Of a DNA stretch of 64,000 nt, positions 44,401 through 55,265 are shown piece by piece. Made by a program: the position numbers and the translations under genes. The notes below the pieces were generated by a model, which saw only the letters and a list, made by a program, of their open reading frames with translations, made no database searches and was not told the origin of the DNA. Position 1 is the stretch's first letter. Every line of letters starts with the position of its first letter. Where the stretch lies: assembly GCF_020497125.1 (NCBI RefSeq), contig NC_059082.1, positions 49,250,524-49,314,523 on the forward strand, given 5' to 3'. This DNA comes from Mauremys mutica (lineage: Eukaryota > Chordata > Testudines > Geoemydidae).

Positions 44401-45040
44401 TCCTATGCAGATATTGCCAGTAATACCAAAGTACAGAGAAAGGTCCACTGAGAAGAGCCTGAGGCCATAACATTGATAAATCAATTAAACTAACTTCACT
44501 GGGCACATCTGAACTTGGTCACCAGAGGTGAAAGGTCTGTAGGGCATTAATTCATTGTGGTGCTCAATCACTGACCCAGCGGCTTCGGGCTTTAGCTCAT
44601 TTCCCACTTGTGCTGTGTCGTGTTCTCCAGAATGGAAAATCTGGTTTTCTTTTCCTTCTTCACCTTCTTCCCAGTTTTGCTGCCAGGGCAAGTTCTCCCA
44701 GAGCCTTTGTTCCTGGCATACATACATGGGTACATGAGGTGCAATACAACACATGGGGGTGAGGCCTTAGAAAGTTAGTTCTTTTCCATACATTGGTTAG
44801 AACTTCACTAACCTTAGGAAGTGGCTGTCTTGGACATGAGACAGGGAGTACACAGGCCAGAGATGGTACCATTTAGGGGTGATCTCATGGATCTTGGAAG
44901 AGGATGGCAAGAAACCAGGAGGTGTTTTGATCAAGAAACGACTTGTTGTTCAGACCCATTCCTTCCAGAGCTACATCAAACTTCATTTGGAAGTTAATCG
45001 CAGAACATTATGTTCAGAGCTATGCAAACAGAGGTGGTGA
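41430..45040. other. No gene; low-repeat DNA
   Basis: I see no recognisable exon. Two stretches are free of known repeats and AT-rich with homeobox/TCF-like words: 41560-41830 (agctaatttatctgcg, attgtaaatattttcagg) and 43330-43600 (cctttgatccc, cttaattgatgg). They could be conserved non-coding elements, but conservation is untested. Confidence 0.3.
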
Positions 45041-45100
45041 GGTCCAGTGGATGCAGCATTGAAAGTGGACTCAGGAAATCTGTGTTCTGTTCCTGGATTA
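45041..45100 (+). mobile_element. MIR-type SINE head
   Basis: ggtccagtggatgcagcatt, then ggactcaggaaatctgtgtt and ctgttcctgg match the tRNA-derived head of MIR. Only about 60 bp remain. Confidence 0.5.
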
Positions 45101-45599
45101 TCAGCTCATATCCAGACTCAGGTTGGTCAGCTGTTCACTGGTTGTTTAGTGGCCTCAGTCTGCTTTTTAATAGGCAGCCTAGGTGTCTCATCCCCCAAAC
45201 CACCATCACTGGACACTAGTTGGCCTCCTGGTTGGCAGTCCCAGTGGAGAGGCTGAAGACTGAAGGTGGCAGTTTCAGTTAAAGATTGATATGTATTGTT
45301 GGGGTGCAGAAAATTTGCATTGTAGCAGTCCAAGCTGTCTGGATCCTGTGGCTCAGCAGAGCACTGTGTTCTCTGTCACTCATTCACTTAGTGCCTGGAG
45401 CTAAGTCTTAAGGATCTCCAGTTCCCATTAGCTCTCATTCTCCGTTGCTCTGCATCTTGTGTAGGTATTTACATCAGTGCCAGTGGATATGAAACTCCAC
45501 CAAACCAGAACTGGGCTGGTGTAAATAACAGCACCAAGTAAAGGGCAATGCAGACTCAGGCCCACTGAGTCCCCTCTCACGGGATTTCAGAGCTCTAGT

Positions 45600-45717
45600 G
45601 GGAACAGCTACACTGCTGTTTTTCCTGCCATAGCATGAATCTTGGTCTGTAGACCCAGGCTCTGAGACGTGCTGTCATGGGTGGGTGTTTTGGTTTTTTT
45701 ACAGTGTAGACACACCC
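45600..45717. mobile_element. MITE related to 30175-30344
   Basis: The left end gggaacagctacactgctgt and the right end, inverted, gggtgtgtctacactgtaaa are imperfect inverted repeats with a shared TACACT core. Confidence 0.5.
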
Positions 45718-48405
45718 AGAAATAGAAGAAACACTGCACACAACTCGTAAGGGAAACAAATCACCATGAAGAGTAGGCAACTGGCAATGCAGCTGTTGGA
45801 GTGAAGTGGGATCGCTAGGTTAGCATTGCTTCAAAACGGAAGGCAGGGAAGATATATAATTTATGAAGAATGGGTCTTTCACAACACATGGTGGGGTGGA
45901 AAGAGGGGTCCAACTGAAGGGGCGGGGACTCAGCTTTGAAGAGTTTGGGAACCTGCCCTAGGGTGAGAAGGAGAAAAGCACTTTTGGGAGTCTCAAGATG
46001 TTCACATTTCCTTGCTGGGTCTTTAGGATAGACAAGTAGAAGGAGCCGAGAGAGAAAGTGTAAGGAAAACTATGCTTGATAATGAAACTCATGTGAGCCC
46101 ATGAGTCCTGAAAAGGGAGCAGGAGACCTTTTAAAAATAAAAAAGGAAAAAATTTTCTTGGAAAATGTGATTTTTTCCCCAATCCCTTCTTTTCATTACA
46201 TTATTTCATGTTATTGCAATGTATACAGAACAGCGACCCAATGCACCTACTGGCATGGGCCCAAAAGAAAAGCCATAAAATGAAGATAAAAGCACTTTAG
46301 CGTGGAACCCAACTGAATAAACAATAAAAGGCAAATGTCTTTGCAGTTTTATATTTCTGCCCTTCCTTTAGTTAGGGTCTTTTGTTACTGTCCTCCCTAG
46401 TTTGCTTCTCTCCAAGCCACTTGGTGCTCCAAGATCCCCTGGGGCTGGGGTGCCCCCTCCCAATCTAACCCTCCCCCCCCAGTGAAGCATCATTGACATC
46501 ATGGTCTGATATCAAGGCCGTGGCTCTGACGTCACCCCAGAAGATATGGAGACATTGTGTTCACAGAAGAATGGAGAAAGAGGAAGAGGCGATGGGGCAA
46601 ATGGCCCTGAATGTTTCCGTTCAGCCTCCTAACGAGCAGCAATGTTTGGGCCCGAAAGCTGTAAAAATAATTTGGAAGGGGGAAAACGCAGCTGCTCCTG
46701 CGAAATCTTAGCCTTGTTTTCTTTTGGGCTGTTTGCTGAAGTAGAAGGTCAGGGAGCACATGTCCATACATCCATGCTGATGGATGAGAAACTGTCCATC
46801 AGGAGTGAGGGACTGGGATGTAATTATTATTGTAACACAAATGTGTGCCGATACAGCAGTTATTGGCCTGAAAGCAGGATGTAGGAGAGAGTGTGCATTA
46901 GAGGTTGCAGGGTATTAAAGAAATATCTCGGAAGCGAGAGGAAATAATACGACACTTTTCTCTTTTGTTTTTTTTTAAATAGTGGAGCCATGCCCCAAAT
47001 TTCTCAGCTGGCTTTCCTGTTAGGGCCACCTCCTTGGAGAAATATGAAATCAGAGGTGTTGGGGAACGAGCCACCTGAGAAGAAACCATTTATTATAGCT
47101 GTAGCTGGCTCCACGGTGATAGTGTCTCCTTCCAGAAAATCTGTTCCTGGATTGGGTCAACATGCCCTCGGCCAGAGTGGTGCTGGGGCATCCCATTGGC
47201 CTTTGGTTGGGGTGTTGATTGTTTGAACTGGTGTCGCCCTTTCTTAGGGACTATCTGAAGCTGGCTCCTTCACTGGGCATACATGGAGACTGAATGCAAA
47301 ACAAAGGCTGCTTTTCTTTCTTTCACCACCATTTGCTCTGCTTTTCTAAGGGCAATCCTTCAGTATTTCCAGGCTGGCTCTTACCTCAAGTCTCCTGCAA
47401 CCTCAGTGGGTGGAGCTGAAATGCCTCCATCCCAGTTAGTCCCCAAGGGGTGCTTTGCATCCACTCTTCTTTTCCCCTCAGCTGTGTTAATGGGCTCAAG
47501 GGAAGACATGGCTGAAAGTGCAGAGCCTGTCGTGGGGGATCTTGAGGCAGCAGTTGGATCCTCAGACCCCCAGTGGCCATGCAATCCATCTCTCAGGAAA
47601 GGTCCCTCTTTTCCTGACCACCATATGGTCTAGTCTCTCACATGTAGCTCCCCATCGGTGGGGTGGATTCAACTTGTATCAAGGGGATGGCATTTTCCTC
47701 TGAAACGCTGCTGCCAGAGCCCCTACCCAGCAGCCCCAGTGCCTCCTCTGCTCCAGGATGAACTTCAGAGAGAAATGCTACCTTTTCCCTGCAGCTTGAC
47801 CAGTGCTCAGCAACACAACTGAGACAGCTGGCGTGCTTGGAGCTGCATTTACCAAGCTGAACTGGGAGCCCTTCTGGGCTTTCCATAGTCAGGATGAGCA
47901 GGAGTAAAAATTAAAATCGGCCCAGTTCTCTGCAACTGGTGCAACATCTGGGAAGGAAAGGAGGATCCTGAAGGGGAAAAATGGCTGTTTCAGAGCTCCC
48001 TTCCTCCCCATCCAGTGGAGCCCAGCTGCCAACTCTAGACCCAGATCCTCTGGACCAGCCAGGCCATGCTCAGCTCAGTCTTGGGTGGAGACAGAATGAC
48101 GTTAAGGTAACTTGATGATCCTCTGACTCTGCGCTCTCTTATACTGGCTGCCAGTGGCCCAGAGAAGCCATTTTAGCAGCATGCAGGGACATCCCAGCTA
48201 CTCCTTTTTTTCCTGATCACATCCCTTTGTCCAGAAGCTGAAAGGGGTTGGACCAAGAGCTGCTATGACAGCCCCATGCTACTGGACAATTCTCCTTGGA
48301 TAGGGGAATGTTTAACCAGCCAACTAAATCAGGTTTAAATTGGGTTTGTGCTGCCAATTGGTGTCTATCCAACTTAATGGACTGGGGAATCTATCCTGTA
48401 AACAG
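45718..48405. other. No gene; low-repeat DNA
   Basis: I see no recognisable exon. The stretch 46480-46720 contains a full CRE palindrome (tgacgtca) and AT-rich patches; it and 46980-47230 look unlike the surrounding repeats. They may be regulatory, but only comparison with other genomes could show this. Confidence 0.3.
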
Positions 48406-48488
48406 GCCCAGAGCCTCAGCTGGTGTCAAGCGGTGTAGCTCCAGCGAAGGGGGCATATGCTGAGTTACACCAGCTGTGGATCTAGCCC
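48406..48488. mobile_element. Short fold-back MITE
   Basis: The left arm ggcccagagcctcagctggt and the right arm, inverted, gggctagatccacagctggt pair imperfectly. Same broad family as 9011-9084. Confidence 0.5.
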
Positions 48489-48799
48489 TAAACTACTTGC
48501 TTAGTTTCTGCAAGAGAAAGAGATTTGAGGGTCAGAAGAGATAAGTCTGGTTCAAAAGAGTGGAGCCAAACACCCCAGATACTCTGAAGAGTTTGGATCT
48601 GGATCCATATTTTGTCTCTCTTTGAAAGCTGTCTTTGCTTGGGCCACAGATTAAAGCCAAACGAACAGCTGAGCTCCTGTGGAGCTGACAGAGCTGTTGA
48701 CCATCTGTGAAATTTATGGCTAGTCCATAAGAAAGACCGGGGAGGCTGGTTTGTCCTTAAAAGTCTCTAAAACGCTATAGTCTTGCCTATAAAAAAAGG

Positions 48800-49100
48800 A
48801 AAAATTAGTAATTTTAAACCACAAGCAAATGTCTTACATTCCTAAGCAGTGACGCCCTCTGTTTACCACCGGTATTGTTCTCAATGAGCTGGAACTGTGA
48901 AAATGAATATTTTCTTCGACCCCATTTGTTACAATTGAAAAAAGTCAGAGGAAAAACAAAGTCATTCAACAAAATGATTGAATGAAAGAATAACATGCAA
49001 GCGTGGAAATAAATCTGTCATGCTTGCAGAAATTGATTTAAAATGATACTTTAATGCAGTCATAATAGTGATTAATAATACTCAGCACTTACTGGGGCTT
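48800..49100. promoter_or_regulatory. Candidate conserved non-coding element
   Basis: AT-rich, repeat-free stretch with motif-like words: gtgacgccctctgtttac, ttgttacaatt (SOX-like), tcattcaacaaaatgattga and gtgattaataat. It has no coding signature. The call rests only on appearance and is a guess until conservation is checked. Confidence 0.22.
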
Positions 49101-49607
49101 TAGTTTTGGTTACACACAGTTGTCAGTCAGTTTTTAAAAGAAAATATCAGAGTGCCCCTAAAACACGTGGTCTGGTGAAGTACAGGGGAGCAATAGATGG
49201 GGGTACAAGGATCAAAATCCCAAACATACTTGTGCCTTCAGTCAGGTTATCTCCAAGCTCAGTAACAACTCAGACCACACAAGTAAAATGCTGAAAGAAC
49301 TTTTACTGGTTCCACAATATAACCTACAGCAGAGGAATCTGGTAAGCAGAAGAGACTTACGGCTGCCTACTTTGCTGAAGAAACCTTTCTAAGCAAACTG
49401 ACCAGTCTGCCAGTGGTGAATCGCCCCCTACAGGGCAAGGCAGGTCACATGCACTGGAACTGAAGAGAAGTGTGACTTGCAATAGGGGACGGGGCACCGC
49501 CAAGGAAGCTCACGCTGCTGGCATCCCAGCTGGCACTGGCAGGGCACTGCTGAGGGCAGTTATATGCATCTAGAGAGACCAGGGAATATAGTTTTCATCA
49601 TCACCAT

Positions 49608-50075
49608 CAAGGGAAGCCTGGGTAACAAACAAGAGGAGTTGGAATTGCTCATTAATGAGCATAAATTGGATCCAGTTGGTATTCCTGAAACCTAGCAGGA
49701 TGATGTGGGTGATTGAATTGGCTGAGGGAGGACTTCCACGTTTGGCCTAACAAGGAAAGAATACACTTCTATCTAGAGACCCCTACATACTGGGCAAGTA
49801 TTGTTATCCCTACGATGCTGGAGGGTTAGGCCAACTACAGGCCTAGGTATCCACTGAGTGTCTGTTGGGCGTAACACCTGGGGAATGTTCTTAAAAGTAA
49901 GTTAAAACTGCAGTAAAATATTGAGGTTTTGGACTTTCCTCAGTTCTGATGGATGGACAACTGTACTACTCATGGGCTAATCTCTAGTTCTCACACCGAG
50001 AGTAATATTTGTACAGGTGTGTTACAGAGCTCTCACCTGGCTGGGACAGACCCCAGGGTAACAACAGTAATTAAT
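49608..50075 (+). mobile_element. Diverged CR1 endonuclease fragment
   Basis: Reads GSLGNKQEELELLINEHKLD then PVGIPET, a decayed match to the N-terminal endonuclease of CR1 ORF2 (compare SLGNKMEELELL then DIVGITET in the full-length copy). A later VQVCYRA (about 50012-50032) matches the VCYRPP motif. It has stops throughout and is much older than its neighbour. Confidence 0.6.
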
Positions 50076-50644
50076 CATTGCTGAGTTTCACCCAGAGCAG
50101 GACAGAGTACTGTTACACCCCTGACAGGACAGAGTAGCTGAGTGATGCCTATTAAAAAGCAACATGTCCATCCAGAGGAAACTCATCCATTGCGTGAAGG
50201 TAGGTAGAAACCAGTGTATGGGACAATGGAGAAGGGGGGAACTCCCACTCAGGGAAGAGTAACAAAGGATGGCTTCACTGAAGAGTTACCTCCTGGACTC
50301 CCCTCCCCCACACCAAACTGTTCCATCTTTGAGCCCTGGGTCAGAATAGTCCCATGGCAGGGCTTTCCCACACAAGCTGCTTAGTGGAAGGAAACAGGGT
50401 TCTCTTTCTCAGCCTGGACCCTAAGCAGCAAGGACTTTGTCTGCGGGGTGAAGGACCCCCAGCTGCCACCGCAGGGCTAAGCCTCAGAAGCTGAACCTAT
50501 CAGACTGTGTTACATTTAACAGAAGTTTTGTAAGATGATAACCTCTATTTATGTTTGTCTGTCCATGTCTTTAGTATTCGGCGCATTGTGCAAATCTCTC
50601 TTGCTTCCTTTGCATTTAATTAACAAAGCCAACATATCCTGATC
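50076..50644. other. No gene; flank of the full-length CR1
   Basis: I see no recognisable element. The CR1 5' end is placed near 50645, where sequence shared with the 58888 copy (gcagcggc, then caggagcc) begins. Confidence 0.35.
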
Positions 50645-50786
50645 GCAGCGGCCCAGGAGCCGGCCAACAGGGCTGCTAACAGGGGAGTTTGAGTGGGAGT
50701 TTACAGGGGGAGGCGGAAGGGGGCGGCACCGTGCTTCCCGTGTTCCCCAGGTAAGAACGCCGAGCGAGGCTGAGACAGCAGCAGCC

Positions 50787-51920
50787 ATGAGCCAAGCAGT
50801 GGAGGATACACCGAGGATGAGAGCATGCAGCAGCTGCGGTATGTACATGGTTCTAGCGGGGGACCCAGAACAGTACTATGTATGCATGAAGTGCCACCTA
50901 ATAGAGCTGCTGGAGGAAAAGATCCAAGGCCTAGAGCTGCAGGTAGAAACCCTGGTAGAGCATAGAAGGGGGTTCGAGCAGCTGATGGAGCAATGGCAAG
51001 CAGTGACCGAGGGGGAATGCCCAGGGGTACAGGGGGAAGCAGGGGCTAAGGCCAGTGAGGGGGGACCGCCGGATGAGGAAGATGGGCGGTGGAAGCATGT
51101 GACCGTGAGAAGCAGGCCGAGAAAAAGGAGAGCCAGTGAGGGAGAAATAGAGCTAAGGAACAGGTTCGAAGGTCTGGAGAATGAGGAAGGGGTAAAGCAG
51201 GTGGTAGCTGATGGTGGGAGGCCAAGGAAAAAGAGAAGAGTGGCTAGTCCGATAGAAAGAGGGGAGGAGTCTATGGAGGCAGCACCAAGTGTGGGCCAAG
51301 GGAGGATACAGGATGGCTTAACGGGAACCACAAGGAATGATAGGAATGGAAGGAGCTTGCAACCAGGGGGGATGGAGGATAGGTTAGAGGACCGCACTGT
51401 CCCCAGGCAAAGGCAGGTCTACGTGATTGGGGATTCCATACTGAGAAGGTTGGACAGGCCTGTGACCAGGGCCAATCCGGAGAACAGAAGGGTGTGCTGT
51501 CTACTGGGCACTAAAATACGAGATGTGGACCTGAGGTTGAAAAGGATCCTAAGAGGAGCAGGTAAGAACCCTTTGATCATCCTTCATGTAGGAACGAATG
51601 ACACGGCTAGATTCTCGCTAGAGAGGATCAAGGGAGACTATGCCAGGTTGGGTAAGACGCTCAAGGAAATTGAGGCTCAGGTGATCTTCAGTGGGATCCT
51701 GCCTGTCCCTAGGGAAGGGCGCCAAAGGGGTGACAGGATCGTGACGATTAATAGTTGGCTGAGGGAGTGGTGTTACAAGGAGGGCTTTGGGATGTATGGG
51801 CACTGGGAGGCTTTTGGGGACAGACAACTGTTCTCACGGGATGGGCTCCACCTAAGTAGGGAAGGAAGTAGACTTCTAGGAGGGAGGCTGGCTCATCTGA
51901 TTAAAAGAGCTTTAAACTAG
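50787..51920 (+). CDS. CR1 ORF1 protein (Cys pairs, coiled coil, SGNH esterase)
   Basis: 377 codons from ATG to TAG. Residues 14-36 have two CxxC pairs (C14, C17, C33, C36), a likely zinc-binding knuckle. Residues 40-70 (LLEEKIQGLELQVETL onward) look like a short coiled coil. About 100-155 is basic (RPRKRRA, RPRKKRR). From about 208 the chain is an SGNH/GDSL hydrolase: block I YVIGDSILRRL with S217 as nucleophile, block III LHVGTNDTA with G269 and N271, block V DGLHLSREG with D352 and H355. CR1 ORF1 proteins are known to carry such esterase domains and are thought to act as nucleic-acid chaperones; the esterase substrate is not established. No disruptions. Confidence 0.92.
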   Translation: MSQAVEDTPRMRACSSCGMYMVLAGDPEQYYVCMKCHLIELLEEKIQGLELQVETLVEHRRGFEQLMEQWQAVTEGECPGVQGEAGAKASEGGPPDEEDGRWKHVTVRSRPRKRRASEGEIELRNRFEGLENEEGVKQVVADGGRPRKKRRVASPIERGEESMEAAPSVGQGRIQDGLTGTTRNDRNGRSLQPGGMEDRLEDRTVPRQRQVYVIGDSILRRLDRPVTRANPENRRVCCLLGTKIRDVDLRLKRILRGAGKNPLIILHVGTNDTARFSLERIKGDYARLGKTLKEIEAQVIFSGILPVPREGRQRGDRIVTINSWLREWCYKEGFGMYGHWEAFGDRQLFSRDGLHLSREGSRLLGGRLAHLIKRALN

Positions 51921-52051
51921 ACACTGGGGGGAGACGGTTGGGAGAGGTCCAGGTGCTCTCCACGCCAAATTTATACATTGGGAGTGAGAACAACAGGATA
52001 ACAACAGATATAGCCAGAGGGGGACGGTTAGGTGTAAGGAAGAGGGGGGGG

Positions 52052-54913
52052 ATGGATACTAGATCGACAGGTCATACTGGTAGTACTGTGTCCCTACCAA
52101 GTTGGGTGAAAAAGGTGAGAGGAGCCAAACAGCAAAAATTAGGATGTTTGTTCACCAATGCGAGAAGCTTAGGTAACAAAATGGAGGAACTGGAGCTCCT
52201 GGTCTGGGAATTGAAACCGGATATCGTAGGAATAACCGAAACATGGTGGAACGGTAGCCATGACTGGAGTACAGGTATGGAAGGGTATGTGCTGTTTAGG
52301 AAAGACCGATGCAAAGGTAAAGGTGGGGGAGTAGCATTGTATATCAATAATGAGGTGAAATGTAATGAAATAACTAGCAATGCAATGGATAATACGGAGT
52401 CTGTTTGGGCAATGGTCACATTGGGGAAGAAAACTACTAGAGCCTCCCCTGGGATAGTGATTGGGGTGTGCTATAGACCGCCGGGATCTAGCCTGGATAT
52501 GGATAGAGAGCTCTTTAATGTTTTTAAGGAGGTAAATACTAATAGGAACTGTTTGATCATGGGGGACTTTAACTTCCCGGATATAGATTGGGAAACAAAT
52601 GCTAGTAATAATAATAGGGCTCAGCTTTTCCTAGACGTGATAGCTGATGAATTCCTTCATCAAGTAGTTGCTGAACCGACGAGGGGGGATGCCATTTTAG
52701 ATCTGATTTTGGTGAGTAACGAGGATCTTGTTGAGGAAATAGTTGTAGGGGACAACCTTGGCTCGAGTGATCATGAGCTAATTCATTTCAAAATAAATGG
52801 GAGGATAATCAAAATTGCATCTGAGACTAAGGTATACAATTTCAAAAGGGCTAACTTTACTAAATTAAGGCGACTAGTTAGGGAAGTGGATTGGACTAAC
52901 ATATTTGGGGATCTAAAGGCAGATGACGCCTGGGGTTACTTCAGGTTGAAGTTGCAGGAGTTGTCAGAGGCATGTATCCCGAGAAAGGGAAAACGGCTCG
53001 TAGGTGGCAGTTTTAGACCGAGCTGGATGAGCAAGCGTCTTAGAGGGGTGATTAAGAAAAAACAGAAAGCGTACAAGGAGTGGAAAATGGGAGGGATCAA
53101 CAAAGAAACCTACCTTATTGAGGTCAGAGGGTGTAGGGAAGCAGTGAGAAAGGCAAAGAGCCGGGTGGAGATGGACCTAGCGAAGGGGATTAAAACCAAT
53201 AGCAAAAGGTTTTTTAGCCATATAAATAGGAAGAAAACCAAGAAGGAAGAAGTGGGACCGCTTAGAACTTTAAACGGAGTGGAGATTAGGGATAATCTTG
53301 GAATGGCACAATATCTGAACGAATATTTTGCCTCGGTCTTTAATGAGGCTAATGAAGGGCTAAGGAATAGTGATAGAGGGACTGATGGGAATGAAGATAT
53401 GGGGGTAGACATTACGGTATCTGAGGTAGAAGCCAAACTTGAACAGCTAAACGGAAGTAAATCGGGGGGCCCGGATAATCTTCATCCTAGAATATTAAGG
53501 GAATTGGCGAGTGAAATTGCAAGCCCGTTAGCGATGATTTTTAATAAATCTCTAAACTCGGGGGTTGTACCGTTTGACTGGAGATTAGCTAATATAGTTC
53601 CTATATTCAAGAAGGGGAAAAAAAGTGACCCAGGTAACTACAGGCCTGTTAGTTTAACATCTGTAGTATGCAAAGTCATGGAAAAAATTTTAAAGGAGAG
53701 AGTGGTTACAGAGCATGAGGCCGATGGCAACTGGGACAAATTACAGCATGGATTTACGAAAGGTAGATCGTGCCAAACCAACCTGATCTCCTTCTTTGAG
53801 AAAGTAACAGATTTTTTAGACAAGGGAAATGCGGTGGATCTAATATATCTTGATTTCAGTAAGGCGTTTGATACGGTACCGCATGAGGAATTACTGGTTA
53901 AATTGGAAAAGATGGGGATCGAAATGAAAATCCAGAGGTGGATAAGGAGCTGGTTAAAGGGGAGACTGCAGAGGGTCGTATTGAAGGGTGATCTGTCGGG
54001 TTGGAGGGGGGTTACCAGTGGAGTTCCTCAAGGTTCGGTTTTGGGTCCGATATTATTCAATCTATTTATCGCTGACCTGGGAACCAAGAGTAGGAGTGGG
54101 CTGATAAAGTTTGCGGATGACACCAAGTTGGGAGGTATTGCAAATTCGGAAAAGGATCGGGATATCCTCCAGGGAGATTTGGATGACCTTGTAAACTGGA
54201 GTATTAGTAACAGGATGAAATTCAATAGTGAAAAGTGTAAGGTTATGCATTTAGGGATGACTAACAAGAACTTTAGTTATAAGCTGGGGACGCACCAGTT
54301 GGAAGTAACGGAGGAGGAGAAGGACCTAGGAGTCCTGGTTGATCGTAGGATGACTATGAGTAGGCAATGTGATGTGGCCGTTAAAAAGGCTAATGCGGTC
54401 TTGGGATGCATTAGGCGAGGTATTTCTAGTAGGGATAAGGAGGTGCTAGTCCCGTTATATAAGGCGTTGGTAAGACCTCATTTGGAGTATTGTGTGCAGT
54501 TTTGGTCTCCCATGTTTAAGAAGGATGAATTCAAACTGGAACGGGTACAAAGAAGGGCCACTAGAATGATCCGAGGAATGGAAAGCCTGTCGTATGAAAG
54601 GAGACTTGAGGAGCTCGGTTTGTTTTCCTTAACCAAAAGAAGGATAAGAGGAGATATGATTGCACTCTTTAAATATATCAGAGAGATAAATACCAGGGAA
54701 GGAGAGGAATTATTTCAGCTCAGTGCTAATGTGGACATGAGGACAAACGGATATAAATTGTCAATCAGGAAATTTAGGCTTGAAATTAGACGAAGGTTTC
54801 TAACCATCAGAGGAGTGCAATTTTGGAACAGCCTACCAAAGGAAACAGTGGGGGCGAAGGACCTCCATGACTTTAAGATTAAGCTAGATAAGTTTATGGA
54901 GGAGATGGTATGA
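52052..54913 (+). CDS. CR1 ORF2 protein (endonuclease and reverse transcriptase)
   Basis: 953 codons from the first in-frame ATG (52052). The frame is open further upstream, to 51905, overlapping the end of ORF1 by 16 nt but with no ATG; a TTG at 51938 is the only other start-like codon. The endonuclease (about 30-245) has N36 (TNARSL), E63 (TETWW), D172/N174 (GDFN) and D240/H241 (SDH). The RT has NYRPVSLTS, QHGFTKGRSC, D601 in YLDFSKAFD, SGVPQGS at 656-662 and FADD at 687-690. The C-terminus has [12 protein letters not shown]. The enzyme nicks target DNA and primes reverse transcription there. No stop or frameshift, so it is potentially functional. Confidence 0.93.
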   Translation: MDTRSTGHTGSTVSLPSWVKKVRGAKQQKLGCLFTNARSLGNKMEELELLVWELKPDIVGITETWWNGSHDWSTGMEGYVLFRKDRCKGKGGGVALYINNEVKCNEITSNAMDNTESVWAMVTLGKKTTRASPGIVIGVCYRPPGSSLDMDRELFNVFKEVNTNRNCLIMGDFNFPDIDWETNASNNNRAQLFLDVIADEFLHQVVAEPTRGDAILDLILVSNEDLVEEIVVGDNLGSSDHELIHFKINGRIIKIASETKVYNFKRANFTKLRRLVREVDWTNIFGDLKADDAWGYFRLKLQELSEACIPRKGKRLVGGSFRPSWMSKRLRGVIKKKQKAYKEWKMGGINKETYLIEVRGCREAVRKAKSRVEMDLAKGIKTNSKRFFSHINRKKTKKEEVGPLRTLNGVEIRDNLGMAQYLNEYFASVFNEANEGLRNSDRGTDGNEDMGVDITVSEVEAKLEQLNGSKSGGPDNLHPRILRELASEIASPLAMIFNKSLNSGVVPFDWRLANIVPIFKKGKKSDPGNYRPVSLTSVVCKVMEKILKERVVTEHEADGNWDKLQHGFTKGRSCQTNLISFFEKVTDFLDKGNAVDLIYLDFSKAFDTVPHEELLVKLEKMGIEMKIQRWIRSWLKGRLQRVVLKGDLSGWRGVTSGVPQGSVLGPILFNLFIADLGTKSRSGLIKFADDTKLGGIANSEKDRDILQGDLDDLVNWSISNRMKFNSEKCKVMHLGMTNKNFSYKLGTHQLEVTEEEKDLGVLVDRRMTMSRQCDVAVKKANAVLGCIRRGISSRDKEVLVPLYKALVRPHLEYCVQFWSPMFKKDEFKLERVQRRATRMIRGMESLSYERRLEELGLFSLTKRRIRGDMIALFKYIREINTREGEELFQLSANVDMRTNGYKLSIRKFRLEIRRRFLTIRGVQFWNSLPKETVGAKDLHDFKIKLDKFMEEMV

Positions 54914-55239
54914 TAGTATAATGGGCTTAGTCAATAGGTCAATTAAGTGCCACACTGGTAATTAGTACAATGGGTCAATGATAGGATATTGTTAGCCTTT
55001 TTCCAGAGGGTATGGCTGGAGAGTCTTGCCCGCATGCTCGGGGTTCAGCTGACCGCCATATTTGGGGTTGGGAAGGAATTTTCCTCCAGGGTAGATTGGC
55101 AGTGGCCCTGGAGGTTTTTCGCCTTCCTCCGAAGCATGGGGCAGGGGTCGCTTGCTTAAGGAGTGGGTGGATCGGCTTATGTGGCCTGCATCTTGCAGGA
55201 GGTCAGACTAGATGATCATAATGATCCCTTCTGATCTAG

Positions 55240-55265
55240 AATTCTATGATTCTATGATTCTATAA
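55240..55265 (+). repeat. CR1 3' terminal repeat
   Basis: Short tandem attctatgat units at the 3' end of the full-length CR1. CR1 lineages use such 8-10-bp repeats in place of a poly(A) tail, and the RT recognises them. Confidence 0.85.

Larger units (their letters stand above)
50645..55265 (+). mobile_element. Full-length CR1 LINE, both ORFs open
   Basis: The element has a GC-rich 5' UTR (50645-50786), ORF1 (50787-51920), ORF2 (51905/52052-54913), a 3' UTR of about 330 bp and the CR1 3' terminal repeat ttctatgattctatgattct (55240-55265). The 5' end is supported by shared sequence with the copy at 58888. The 5' UTR and ORFs keep many CpGs, whereas in the related copy at 60840-64000 corresponding CpGs are often TG or CA. 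That suggests recent insertion. I could not define a TSD, which is usual for CR1. At about 4.6 kb it is a complete, possibly mobile-competent copy. Confidence 0.93.

Noticed and set aside
41430..49600. Host exons
   Set aside because: I looked for domain-like open frames with splice sites and found none; short ORFs here show no recognisable protein.
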